Shown piece by piece: positions 11,221-23,319 of a stretch of 64,000 nucleotides of DNA. Position 1 is the first letter of the stretch. Each line of letters begins with the position of its first letter. Source of the DNA: Manduca sexta (taxonomy: Eukaryota > Arthropoda > Insecta > Lepidoptera > Sphingidae). The stretch covers positions 1,846,245 through 1,910,244 of the forward strand of contig NC_051119.1 in the NCBI RefSeq assembly GCF_014839805.1, in the 5' to 3' direction. The position numbers were made by a program, and so were the translations under genes. The notes under the pieces were generated by a model that was given only the letters and a program-made list of their open reading frames with translations, was not told where the DNA came from and did not search any database.

Positions 11221-11320
11221 CGCACCTCACCCGACAACCATCTGGAAACACACAGCAACGTCACATCAATACCAATAATAAATGTTGAAAAGATCATTTT
11301 ATTTTGTTATCTTAAAAAGC

Positions 11321-11690
11321 GGCGATAGCCTAGTTGGGTGTGGTACAGACTGCCAAGACGAATGTCCGCAGGTTCAAATCCCAAGGGCACACACCTCTGA
11401 CTTTTCTAAAAAGTCATGTGTGTATTCTTTGTGAATTTATCGTTCGCTTTAACGGTGAATGAAAACATCGTGAGGAAAGGTTTCCTCACGTGTGCTTCTT
11501 CTTCACTTCTCAGATGTGCAGGTGCACATCTGAGAAGTTCTCTATAGGAATTTCGAAGGTGTGTGAAGTCTACCAATCCGCACTAGGCCAGCGTGGTGGA
11601 CTAAGGCCTAATCCCTCTCAGTAGTAGATGAGGCCCGTGCTCAGCAATGGGCAAGTATATAATACAGGGCTGATATTATTTTATATATTA
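11321..11690 (+). repeat. tRNA-derived SINE (lepidopteran, HaSE-like body)
   Basis: The head carries a pol III A box (TAGCCTAGTTGG, 11326-11337) and B box (GGTTCAAATCC, 11371-11381). The body holds landmarks common in moth SINEs: AACATCGTGAGGAAA, GTGTGAAGTCTACCAATCCG, GCCAGCGTGGTGGACTAAG and CCCGTGCTCAGCAATGGGC, and it ends in an AT-rich tail. Two palindromes with GG centres sit inside (11471-11488 and 11505-11538). The tRNA-like head is not a functional tRNA gene. Confidence 0.85.
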
Positions 11691-11699
11691 TTATAATAA

Positions 11700-13940
11700 A
11701 AAATCTCAATTTCATTTAAGATCCCAAACCATACAACAACTAACGTCACCATAATATTGTTATTGCTAGGTATTAAGCACGTGGCATGTGATCGGCGGTC
11801 TAATTAGGTGCCAGTGCTCGGGTAATAGCACTGTTGCGTTCTAGATCGACAACATTGCAACTGGTGTATCTACTGATGGGTGAAATACCTAATATCGACA
11901 ATGTCAAGGTGCGTCCGCAATGCGATGTGACACAAATATTTGATCATGCGTGACCCTTATCATGAGGCGAGCAAACCGAGACGACTGCTTTAATTTTAGC
12001 CATTTTTCATTCGTTGTCGGTCACCAGGTAGGTAATCTATACCAGATGGTCAAAGCTGAAGCAGGCAAGCAGCACCAGACATCGCACAACTAATGTTAAA
12101 AGCGCCGTGATGTGTAATGAGACTGGGTACATTGTGTAGGACTCGGTCGCATGACGCGCGCCGCACTGTACTCGCGACTCGGCTGTTTCGTTATTACCAC
12201 CGGTTCCCTAGAGAGCGCGTGAGTCACGGGGCGCACGACGCTCCAAGTGCGGACCGCTGCACCGACCAGGAAGAGACTCATTTACAGAAATGCTGCCGCA
12301 ATATCACTCGTACTATTGATAAACCCATACACTAATGTAAGAATATATTTTGAATCGGAGTATAATTGACACCGCTTGCGCAACATCAATGTTGCCCGAC
12401 CTACGAACTTAGATTGAGGAGGCTTCAGCCGCCGAGTTTGATAAATTGCGGACGTGTGTTGCGTCACCATACTACCGTGGCTCGCGGTACATGGTGCGCG
12501 CAGTATGCGGTGAGGCGACCTCGCCGACAACACCGAACAAAAATCACATCCGCCATCAATTATCAGTTTCTCAACATGTGATCGGTGACGTCGCGGAGGT
12601 CTCGTGTCGACACTCCGCAGCACCGATGCCTCACAGCAGACGCTACGGTTGGCGTAAAGCGATACTGGAGTGAGTTAGTGATGGATGATTTGAATATTTT
12701 CACCATAATTCAGTTTTACTTTCTGAATCTATTCTTTATTTAGTAATAGTGCCATTATGGCGTATGCAATCAAAATTACATTTTATTGATATTTGTTTTG
12801 TTCAAACCATACTCTTTTTTTATTTCACATCTACGGTTGTAGTTACATAATATAGGGTTCCTTTTACAAAAGAATAAGTATGTGGTCTACTTTAGTAACG
12901 CGATGTCTAAACGACCTTGTAATTGTAACACATATACACAACTTTTATTTTTCTATATAGATATCTGAAGTATTTGGTGACACGATTCTAACTACATTTA
13001 ATATACAGAGTTACTGCTGAGCTATGGAGACAAAAGCAGTTGGTCCTAAAAAGGAGTTAATTGATGAGTGGGTAAATGTTGGTTTAAATGCTTGCTCAAG
13101 GTTACGGATTCCAGTTTAAACACTCGCCGTGCGCGAATAAACAAAGCAAGGTACTTGCGCCGAATCTTATTGTAATCAAATTATTTGCGGCGATGTGTTT
13201 AGGCGTGACTTAGTGGTTGAACCGCGCGCGTCCGCCATTAGACACGGTAAGTCAATTCGCTGACTCACCGACAAAAAGTTTGTCAGTTCTGGAGACGCTC
13301 CGCCGATGATTGTGATTATGCTCCACTGACTACGGGTGGGTTGCGCCAGCGGTGTGACGCGATCTCTTTGACTAGAGCTACGTGAGCAGGCCTGGAGGGT
13401 GATCGTGTATAGTAAGTAACAACTCCAAGACCTGCGAGTGGCAAAGCTTTCAGCTATTCGGGCGCCCGGGGTAAAATTTCTGTCGGGCTAACCACTTCTC
13501 AAATGTCCGCCTCTGTTTGGGAAACCAGGAGAACTTGTTTTAACTTTTGGCCCTCACTTTAGAGACAACTAATGTGTTGGATGGTGATCACTTGACTATT
13601 TAATCTGAAACTAGTACAAGCAGTGGAGGTGGAGGCCGCGTCGGGGCCGCAGCGCGTCGCTTTGTGATGCGCGTGTCGTGGCTCCGTGACGGCCTTCACG
13701 CGCGGGCTCCAGCCGGCGTGTGTGATGTGACCTCAGGGCTCCGACGACTGGCACGCTACAGGTGTACCGACATTATATTATATACGCTACATCAATAACT
13801 TTAAGTACTTATAACTAACGCAATATAAATGCGCGTGTCTTGTGGAAAATGCCATTTGAAATCATGTCATGCGTATGATACTGAGCCAAATTTCTTTCTA
13901 AAGTTACTTTAATGGGCAAACACTTATCTCCTAAAAACTG
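11700..13940. other. Repeat-poor intergenic DNA, no gene recognised
   Basis: Mostly unique sequence with GC-richer patches (about 12100-12660 and 13100-13760). No reading frame here has good splice borders or a known domain. Donor-like GTAAGT at about 13246 has no matching coding exon. Confidence 0.4.
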
Positions 13941-13943
13941 CGC

Positions 13944-14055
13944 CTCCGTGATTTAGCGGCAGCGATTACTGGGCTTTGGACTGAGAAAACCTAATCGCGC
14001 CTCCCAGATCAGATTACTTGCTGTGGGTTTTTCTAAAAAGACCTCCCCGGCTGGT
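13944..14055 (+). repeat. tRNA-like SINE fragment
   Basis: A head such as CTCCGTGATTTAGCGGC followed by TGTGGGTTTTTCTAAAAAGACC resembles a decayed tRNA-derived SINE. The B box is degenerate. Confidence 0.35.
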
Positions 14056-14706
14056 CATAAATAAGTAATAACTAATCTAAAAAGTTTTTGCAGCGTGCGT
14101 GTATAACAATTCACATTGTAGCGTTACGGAGGCTGAAACACTAGAGCTGATCCTGTCCCTGCGTTCAAAGTGCGCGCGCGCAGGTCGGCTTGATCACATT
14201 GCATTGTCATGGCGTGCCTATCGCGGCGGCCGGCGACCTCTCACCGGAGCTAAACGGTCACATTGGAGTCAATAACACTATTTACACACGACACTACGCA
14301 TGCCGCAACGTCGTGCAGCAGCGCGGGACCTTACAATCAACGCTTGCTAGCCTACTTGACTGAGCGGTTTACGTTTCGGTTGTGAAACGAGAGGTTGCAG
14401 GTTCTATTAAGCAAAAAATAAACACGCGCTGAAATACAGCATTGATGTATATGTTGCGCCACAAAGTCTATGCGTATACCGGCGCACGCGCACGCTAGGC
14501 CCGAGGTCCGAGGCGGACCGCGACCGGCGAAGGGCGCCGTGTGGCGAAACGTTTGCTTGGATTACACGCACGAGGCCGGAGTAATGTCAATACGAAGAGC
14601 ACATACGAGCGCGGCCACGGACACTTGCGTGTTGCGACACTGCGCAGGACAGCACCGCCGTGCAAACCATTAACACCAAACACTGATTTTTTACAGTTCT
14701 GTTCTG

Positions 14707-14870
14707 TCTGCCTCGATGGTTTAGTTATATTCCATACGTGGTGCGACATGGGACTGAGGTCGCCGGTTCAAAACCCGAGTAGGTCAAAGTGATATTAGGT
14801 TTTTCGGCTTCTTCTGCCTGAAGTCTGGAATTAGTGCTCGATTGTAGCTCGCTCCCTATCTCATTAAAAG
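14707..14870 (+). repeat. tRNA-derived SINE, second family
   Basis: A tRNA-like head with B box GGTTCAAAACC near 14765 is followed by the body AGGTTTTTCGGCTTCTTCTG and GTCTGGAATTAGTGCTCG. The same body recurs at 29550-29715 and 42655-42800, and in reverse at 27785-27935, 43915-44160 and 61255-61487. Confidence 0.7.
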
Positions 14871-17470
14871 ACAAAGCACACTTGACGAATTAACGTTATA
14901 GTTCTATAATCCTTATTCAAAAGGTGATAGCGGTACTCTATCGCTAAGTCTACGCCGCGCCACAAGTCTTTACCACCTTAAAAAGGGTTTACTTTTGACC
15001 CGTAACAAGTAGCGGGAATACTCCATCGAATAAATAACACGACATCATAACATCAATTGTATACGAATAATACAATAAAACGAATGATAGGGCCCGGAAC
15101 CGTCGCCACAGTGTCCGGCTCGCACTTGGATGATTGTTGCGCTAAATGTTCCTATCAACATTCGCAACAGGTCGCACGTCGGATGGTGAGCGGCACGCCT
15201 GCCAGACGCTGTAGCAAGTATCAAATTACGAAGCACTGCATGAAGCCACATCGAGATAATCATCAAGAATAAACTCTCGTCAATCGATATTTTGTTCTGG
15301 CTGCACTGAACTTGCTATAAAGTCGATTCTACATGCACACGACGTAATATACTCAAATACGGCCCCGTCACTGCCCTGCCACGGCACGGCGGTGCAACAG
15401 CGCTGTCATTTTATTGTGTCTATCATCGCCTAGCAACCGGGTTCGTTGTCTCGCAATAATGCAGTCACTCGCGGCGCAACTCGTGCGCTTACATTATATT
15501 GCACTCTGTTTATCACATACTCGTACGCATATTTTATGAAATATTAAATATTGGATGCGTTAAGAGCGTTCATGGCGAGCCACGCCAGGCCGCGGTCTTG
15601 TTTCCCCACCAACACCTAACACCTATTGAATTGTTACCCGAAAGGAATTTCGGTATAGTGGGAACAATGTTTTTGAATTTTATATGATTTTAAAACTTGT
15701 AGTTATCCAAGTGTGCGCTCACTATTGTGGTAGAATGAACCTTTGTACAGATATGCGACATGAGAATAACACGATATATTTGCTGAGCATACAAATACAA
15801 ATATTTGTATTGGTTCTAATTAGATCCCGTATTGATTTGATTCCCAGCCGTCTCGCCGGCCACTACGCCACCGAGCCTGTGGGCTGTAATATGAATGTTC
15901 CTGTGAAGGCTCCCAGGCGAGTGAGTGAGAGCTCAGTAGTACTCGCCGCGGCGCACGCTCGGCCCGGACACTAGACAGACGGCTGTGTCGCGCGGTGACC
16001 CGCCTGATAGCGCGCAGGGCTCGCTACTATTCATATTACCGAGTCCAACGAAATCTACTTTCATCCCTAATTCTGATATAATTTGAGATTAATATATGAA
16101 ATACTATATGAAATAGATTTTTTAGGAACTGTAAGTACGCCGCGGTCTGTGTACGGCCGAGGATTTTCCGCCCTTGGGCTATATAATATGAAATTAATCA
16201 GCATTAGGCTTGGAAGGATAGCATATTGGATACTTAAAGAAAATATACTATTTTCCTGGCACGGTAGCCAACCCTATTCCCAATACGCCCCCGGCGCGGC
16301 GCGGCGCGGCGCCGAGAGGTCACTGACTCTTACTGATAACTATTGTGATCTATTAATTTAGTTTCAATGTATCAAAATATATAAAACATATTATGCCATC
16401 GCATATTCAGTCCATAATATTTAATAGGTATCACAAATAATTATTAGTTAAAACTCGGGATTTTCTAATCAATCAACTGCTACAAATACATAGTTATTTT
16501 CTCGAAGTAGATATTAAATGTCAATGTGTGCTGTCCACAGCCTTGGCGGCAACCCAAGAGTACCTTAACAAAGCCAAGCATACAATAGTAGAGTTGGTAT
16601 ACACGTTATGGTGTCTGCAGGTCGCAGCGGCGCGGCGCGGTGTCGCGGGTAAAGGACCGCGCGCACCTGCGCACCCGCACGCACCGCGCACCCCCTTGCA
16701 CCGCACACCGTGCTGGAAGCTCTAGCCAGCGCAATAACTAGTTACGCACGCCCCGAACACACTAACTGGCTCTTATTGCAGATATAACTAATATAAAACC
16801 TTCCAGTCACACGCTGTACTCACTACAATATCAAGTGTTATATCGAGCGTCTCTGAGACACCATGATACATGGAATAAACACGAATCAAAAAACTATATC
16901 GGCGCCAGAGGCGAGCCCGCGACCTCCCGTTTAACGACCGATCAATACTCGCTGCGCTGCTGACAAATACGTCCATAGGTTCGCTCGTCCGTAAATCGAT
17001 TCATCAGCAATAGTTTCGATACCGCGTGTGTCCACACTAGCTACCGACGGGCTCGGTATCGGTAGTCGGCGCTACATGTATAACACATGTCAACACTTGT
17101 TAACAATTCGTGCACTCACGCCGAATTGCGAAATACCCGAAAAATCACGAATAATATTATCAAATGTCGACAGGACATCCGGCTCGATAGCGGCCGTAGT
17201 AAAGCGTGACGAAACACCCGCGGGACTCGCCACAGCCACCGCTCGCCGCTGCACGCCGACATACACAATACGACAAGAATACTACTAAAATGTTTATTCG
17301 GAATTAAAAAAGCTCATGTTCATGTTCAGCGTTCCAATACAACAAGCAATCAGATGCAATAACTATTTATATTAGTATGAATTAATGACTAAAGTGTGTA
17401 GAAGCCACTTGGTACAAATGAAGGAATCTAGCTTTACATCCGCATACGATCCGAGCTTTATCGAACACGC
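14871..17470. other. Repeat-poor DNA with GC patches, no gene recognised
   Basis: GC-rich patches occur near 15900-16030, 16270-16320 and 16620-16720, separated by AT-rich DNA. Open stretches here lack splice context and resemble chance frames in GC-rich sequence. These patches could be regulatory DNA, which cannot be judged from sequence alone. Confidence 0.35.
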
Positions 17471-17474
17471 GGGA

Positions 17475-17575
17475 CGAGCGAGGGGGTCACCTGATGCCAA
17501 ATGACCACTCACACCTGATCAACATTGCCTTACAAGCCTTATATGAAAATTATTTTAAGCGTCCTACACCGTAAT
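17475..17575 (+). repeat. Fragment of a common lepidopteran interspersed repeat
   Basis: The phrase GGACGAGCGAGGGGGTCACC and the following CACCTGATCAACATTGCC correspond to a sequence scattered through moth genomes. A diverged relative is at 58920-59000 (AACGAGCAAGCGGCTTGCCT). Confidence 0.5.
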
Positions 17576-17579
17576 GATG

Positions 17580-19165
17580 TGTAAAAGTAAAAGCGAGAGC
17601 TGATTCTACAAAAACAACGCACGATGAAGAATTCCTTGCAAATCACGTCCAGGGGGAATGGACCGAAGCTTGCGCTTCGTGTAATGGAATCTATCTCGGG
17701 TGGTATTGGTTGAAAGGGATACCTCTGCGCAGAAATGTCTTTACGTGACTAGCGCGACTGTTAACAAAATGTTCGAGTCAGCGTGCAGGGAACGTCCGCT
17801 GCGATAACTGCTGATACTGTGCTAATAGCCACTAAATTACGTACACCGATAATATTTATCGTCAATATGGTCACAACTTGTGGGCGTTTCTAGATTAAAA
17901 CAAACGAATCACGCGTGATACAATTTTAACAAGGCTGCAGGTCTGTGTCGATTGGTACATATCACTGCTTTGTTTAGTTCCCCCGTTATGCATCAGTGTT
18001 CAAGCTCTATGGTTGTGGGGGTTCGAAAGTAATTGTAACAAGTGTGAACCAAAGTATAATGAGATTATACCGTAGGACTGGAGCTCTCTATGACCTTCAC
18101 ACATCATGATGTCTAAGAATGATGGATGCGACGCAGTGTCATTGGTAATGAACTACGTTTTGTAATATACTAAGTAATATACTACTGTTAAAGGATGGAG
18201 ACGTTTAGCATCAAAGTATATTACGGACATCTGTTATTGTAAACAGTAGAACAAACATTATCATTTTACCTATGAGTGCCGTATCTCACTTATTTCTCAT
18301 CTCAGTTTACGAATATTATCTAATAATTATATGCAAAAGTTTATGAAAGGGTTTGGATGTTCGTTAGAACTTTGAAGTAATTGATGAAATTTTCGCGCGA
18401 ATAGATCATGTCTTGGATTACAAATATAATGTATAGGTTCCGTTTTGTCCCCGTAATTTGCATTCGTAGGAAATATTTGAATGATTTTATCTGGTTTTGA
18501 AATAGTCAGCGCTCGCGTCGTAAACTTGCCGTACTGGATAGTGTGGCGGATGTGGCGGATGTGCCGCAACAGATAGATCTAGCTATAGAGAACAGTGATT
18601 TAGCTACTTTTGTAGCGGGAGAAGGTTTCCACGCGGCCGAAGCGCGAGCGACACTCACATGATAATAATAACACGATTATTTTAGTGTTTTCAATCGGTT
18701 CGATTACAGATTATCTTTTGCCAAACAATAGAACTGTGAACATATCAGCACAAGTATCGGTGTCTTATCATGGAAATCGAGTTCATAATCAAAAGGCACA
18801 TCTATTAAAGGCGACTAACAATTTTAATAAACTAGCTCCCTTCCCCTGCACCGCCTCAGTACAAGAATTCTAACCAAATTTTGTAAGTAAATTGCATGAA
18901 ATCCTAAAACAACGATTTGTTTTTGATATTGGATTTTAATTAAAGAAACATTATAATATGTTATCAATTTTACTCGTCCACTTGTAAAAGCTGAAAACTA
19001 TATGGAATCCGTTCAGTAGTGTCGGAGATGTGCGCTGCCATAGAAAACACACACAGCAGAACATAATTTTTAAAATGTATTGTATTGTATACTCTGTAGC
19101 CAGCCCTTTTCTTGTAGTGTACAGAGTAGGTACAGACTCACCTGCGCTGCTGTATTGTTACATGT
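17580..19165. other. Unassigned DNA up to the second mariner copy
   Basis: AT-rich with no domain, RNA gene or well-bordered exon that I can support. Confidence 0.35.
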
Positions 19166-19172
19166 ATTTATA

Positions 19173-20477
19173 CCTAGTCTTGCCATAAATATTGTAATAA
19201 AGAAAAAAGAAAATTGTTAACTGCAAATAACATTTATTACTTTTACAGTGTGTCAGTTTAATACATAAATATAAAACAATTAAAAATATAAAAGCTTATT
19301 CGAAGTGGTCTCCATTGGCTGCAATACAGTCCTTTAAACGATGAGGCCAGTTATCAATAGAAGCACGCACTCTTTCCATGGGAAAATTCTTCACTGCCAA
19401 TCGTATAGATTGTTTTAGGGACTCCAAATTATCATGGCGTTTAGAGCAAGCTGTACTCTCTAAAACTGACCACAAATCATAATCCAGCGGATTAAGATCG
19501 GGACTAGACGACGGCCAGTCTTCAGCTCTGATGAAGTCCGAAACGTTCGATTCCAACCAAGACTGCGTGGACCGAGCTTTATGACCCGGCGCCGAGTCTT
19601 GCTGGAAGGACCATACTTGGTTATTGAACATGGTGATGTTAAGGGGCTTAACTACCTTCTCAAGAATGGTATCTTGATACACTTGTGCCGATGTTTTGAT
19701 ACCTTTTTCACAAAAATATGGCTCAGTCACTCCTTCATAGCTAACACCCCACCAAACCATCACTGAAGTCGGATAATGTCCACGTTGCACTCTGTCGACT
19801 AATTGGGAAGCTTCCTTAGAGCTTTGAGCATAAATACGGTCATTTTGTTTGTTAAAATGTTGCTCAATTGTAAAAATTTTCTCATCCGTAAACAAAATTT
19901 TTCTGTGACCTCCCTTTGCGTACCGCTTCAGTAGTTGTTTCGATTTTACCACCCTATTCTTCTTTAAATTATCAGTTAAGAAATGGCCAGTGCGTCTCTT
20001 ATAGGCTGCAAGTCCTAAGTCATCTTTTAAAATACGCGACATGGTTCTAGGTGCTATCTTCATTTCCCGAGATAAAATCTTTTGCTTTCGGACAGGATTT
20101 CTTCGAATTCTTTCCCTTACTGCTTTGACCACCTTTTTCGTACGAACACTACGTGGACGGCCAGATCTTTTCTGTCACAAACAGAGGAGGTCTCATTGTA
20201 CCTATTAATAGCCCGGTACACAAACATTTTACTAATACCAAGTGTATGGAGAGTTTTAAAAATTGCATTTGGCTCCATACCTACTTTGTGTAATGCTATC
20301 ACAGCGATTCGGTTCTCTTTATCACCCCACACCATTTTAATATCGCAAAATATTTTACAATGTATTGGCGCCAAAATGAGAAAACACAATGAACAATCGT
20401 ATAAAAATGACAGATTCGAAATTCAAATGTAATATTTTTTTATAATTAAGTGTAACAGTATTTATGGCCAGACTAAG
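19173..20477 (-). mobile_element. Tc1/mariner-superfamily element, copy 2, opposite orientation
   Basis: Same 1305-bp length, terminal repeats and TA flanks (19171-19172 and 20478-20479) as copy 1, but inverted. The two copies differ by at least two single-base indels that cancel in length: copy 2 has one more A in the transposase and one fewer T in the 3' UTR. The encoded peptides compared are otherwise identical, so both insertions are recent. Confidence 0.93.
19296..20335 (-). pseudogene. mariner (DD37D) transposase, copy 2, one shared frameshift
   Basis: The catalytic part is one open 278-residue frame (19296-20132) with the DNA-binding remainder RTMSRIL and the triad Asp83 (FTDEK), Asp179 (QQDSAP) and Asp217 (NPLDY). 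There are 37 residues between the second and third Asp. The N-terminal helix-turn-helix starts at 20335 (MVWGDKENR) in another frame. The frames meet at an A-run (20168-20171 on the plus strand, as T), exactly where copy 1 has the same one-base deficit. Either an ancestral defective copy was mobilised by transposase supplied elsewhere, or the junction is bypassed by -1 slippage of Lys-tRNA on the A-run. The first is the simpler reading. This is the more complete of the two copies. Confidence 0.88.
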
Positions 20478-20696
20478 TATAATTGAGTAACGTTACTCAA
20501 ACATGATTAATCATTTTGCTGCGATCACAACAGGAAAATAGCTTTAAATAACATTGATATAACTGACCGACCCTCTCCATACCTTTACTTTGGGTGCAAT
20601 TTTACAAGCCGCAGTTTATAATTTATATCATTAGTATTCAATTGTTACTGATGCAATGCAGTCTTAAAGCTACAACATATTAATTGTAAATTGAAC

Positions 20697-20865
20697 TAAT
20701 CGGCCATATCCACCTAGTGGGGTGTGGAAAGTACTGCTGATACAAAAGTCGCCAGTTGTTATCCAGCCTCGGACTTTTCGAAATTTCGTGTGTATTCAGA
20801 GTACTTTTAAGAATTTCGAAAATAAGTGTAGTGTGGCAACCGATAGCACAGCGAGGTGGACCGAC
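20697..20865 (+). repeat. SINE-like fragment
   Basis: A head like CACCTAGTGGGGTGTGGAAA followed by GGACTTTTCGAAATTTCGTG resembles a decayed copy of the SINE at 11321-11690, whose body continues with a similar short AT segment. The B box is degenerate. Confidence 0.4.
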
Positions 20866-20989
20866 AACGAGCCGGAGTTTTAATATTTACAGAGGTTTGT
20901 TCGTCTTTTTCGAGTTTGCACTCCATAAAGAAGATTATTAATTTAATAGCGAAATATATAAGTGGCAACGTCTCAAAAACATCGTTACT

Positions 20990-22294
20990 ATGGAAAAACT
21001 ATTAACAAGCCAAAGGACTATAATGAGGGCTATGAGAAAACTCAAAAACATTATCGACAATGGAATAATAAAATCGATCAAAGAATACTACGACCTAAAA
21101 TTAAAGTTGGAAAAATATTGGAGAAAGTTTAAGAATAATGACACGAAACTTTCAAACTACGATATCAGAGACAAGTGTTACTACACTAATAAAAACTACG
21201 TGCGTACGAGAGCACTTTACAAAAAGCTTAAAAAAAGTATTGTATATCAAGAAAAAAAACTATTGCAAACTAAATGCAGTAGAGAGCATCTCAACTCGCA
21301 GCCCGAGTTGATACAGCAGTCGTCAGACGAGGCTACTAGTGGTTCTGCAGTAAGCAACAACTACCAACGAGCAGAATCCGATCAGGAATCGACTGACGAC
21401 TCGTCTGAGCAGCACTTTATGAAAGGTTAGTTTAGTGATATGTGAACCAGATTATATTATTAATGTTCCAAGGTCAGCGGACTACACTTCAGAATATACA
21501 GATTGTTTTTTTAATTTTCATTTAAAAATATCTGTTAATGACAACGTTTTTTGTAATAAATATTCATATAAATATTGTAAACTTTTATTGTGTTGTAGAG
21601 AACGCGCAGAGATATCATCAGAACTCATCGTCCATGAGTGTTCCGGATCCACGTGAACCAGTAAGGAGATCTAAACCTGTACCTTGTGAGTACTCCCTGC
21701 CATACAATATAATTCGATATTTGTTGCTGTCGTTTGGACCTATTTCTTTTATTTAAAATTATAATATTATAAGTCATCGCACGGATGCTTTTATTTTCTT
21801 CCGCTAGAAACTCGACACAAAATGGCGGCAATGATTATTTGGTTTTCATAAAAGATACAAAATATCACGGAGTTGACAATTTCTTAAACTACCGAGCTAT
21901 ATAAATTAGATGCAGCATCGTCAACTCACCGACTGTTGATTACTTTAGTAATGTAGTTGAAGTTATTGTCAGTTTCATAATATAGGAAAGTAATATATTA
22001 ACAGCTCTTTGTCAACATTAAATGTCAAGTGATTATTGCATCCAAGTGACGCAGCCCGTGCAGGCCTTGTTCATGTGTGTAAAGAACTGTTGGTTTTCAG
22101 ACCACGCAGTGCTATACACCCCTCGACAACGCACTGACCCCAGGTTGGCCCCAGACTTGGAAGGCGAGCGCGCGCGAGTTCATCGCTTACGGAGCCGGAG
22201 AGTGATCCCGGGAGTGCTTCCGTCCACGACCGTCATAGCGCGCCCCCGGGGCACGGCCGACACACAGTCTGCGCCTGGCGAAGCTGACTCATAG
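20990..22294 (+). CDS. Unknown three-exon gene, basic helical N-terminus
   Basis: Proposed exons: 20990-21425, 21599-21685 and 22101-22294. Borders are G|GTTAGT...TTGTAG|AG and T|GTGAGT...TTTCAG|AC, both phase 1. The joined coding length is 717 bases (238 residues plus TAG), so phases close exactly. Residues 1-95 are basic and probably helical (EYYDLKLKLEKYWRKF, then LYKKLKKSIVYQEKK). The middle (100-145) is acidic and Ser/Gln-rich. The C-terminus is Arg/Pro-rich and disordered. No domain is recognised with confidence. The N-terminal pattern faintly resembles the DUF1759-type region of Bel/Pao gag proteins, which would make this a spliced or domesticated relative, but that is weak. It lies 512 bp beyond a mariner copy and has AATAAA signals near 22577. 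Exon 1 is well supported as an open frame; the splicing is by-eye inference. Confidence 0.5.
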
Positions 22295-22299
22295 TTACA

Positions 22300-22747
22300 C
22301 CCTAACTTACAGTTTTTCCATTGATATTTGACATTAACATTCAAAGTAAATGTTATGGTGTTTACTTTTTACGGCCTCCACTTTAGCGACAAATTTTACT
22401 TAAGTCGAGTTATTTTTTTTATTAACACACCACCCGAAATATTTATTATTTCAGTATAATCATAGATATTTATATAATATACTATCATATTCAAGTAAGG
22501 TGCTTTAAATTGTATTTTCGCCTGGGATATCGGGTGAATTTAAATAATATAAATTCAAATGCTTTATGACTGTTCTTTAATAAATAAATGTACAAGGTTT
22601 AATTAAATCATACATCATGTATTATAAATAGGGTGACAAAATATTTTCCTCGATGCCGTACCTAACTTGTTCTTGTTCAATAGTACTCTCAACCATCACT
22701 AGGTGGCGATGACAACAGACGTGTGTTTGTTTTTATTTTATAGACAA
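22300..22747. other. AT-rich 3' flank, no gene seen
   Basis: Probable 3' flank of the three-exon gene, including AATAAA-type signals around 22577. Nothing else is recognisable. Confidence 0.4.
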
Positions 22748-23018
22748 CTAGGTAATGCGCGCGACTTCACCCGCGTGTAATCTACCACTGTACCGATCCA
22801 TTGCGCTATCTATATGACGCCAACGCCATCTATTTTAAAATTAAATTAAATTTTTTCAATGATTTTCTTCGGGAGTCATTCACCTTGATTAAATGTAACC
22901 TACATACGTGCATGCGTGCCAAGATTAATCCAAATCCGTTCAGCTGTATCTGAGTTTACTTCTAACAAATATCCAAACTTTTTTACAAACTTTTGAATTT
23001 ATAATGTAAGGATTAGTA
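22748..23018 (-). mobile_element. Lep1-like Helitron remnant
   Basis: On the minus strand the 3' end shows the GC hairpin (GCGGGTGAAGTCGCGCGC) followed by CTAG and a host T, the terminal arrangement of Helitrons. The body is short, AT-rich and non-coding. Confidence 0.6.
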
Positions 23019-23319
23019 AGTGAGAAGTAAGATTTAATTTAGCGGTATTAGATCTGTCTCTCGTTGCTAAAATAGTTTGTTATTTTCACTATGTGCTATT
23101 GTAACCTCTATATTCGCTAAATTATTACATCATTCTGCAATTTCATGCAATAATTCTAAAGTACCAATAAAGTAGTGTTCAAGTATTCGTTCGGTCTCAC
23201 TTCAAGTAAATACATTTACGTCGATATCATTTGGGATTAACGATATGGTGGCGGTGGCTAAAAAAATATATTGTATTCATACTTAATTTAGGAGGAGACC
23301 GCGATTAAATGTATTGTAG

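Noticed and set aside
9919..11297. Several long open frames on the other strand and in other frames over the galactosyltransferase
   Set aside because: They are Arg/Ala-rich shadow frames of a GC-rich gene; only the 10087-11220 minus frame has the enzyme motifs.
11321..11395. tRNA gene
   Set aside because: A and B boxes are present, but no cloverleaf with a proper acceptor stem can be closed and a SINE body follows.
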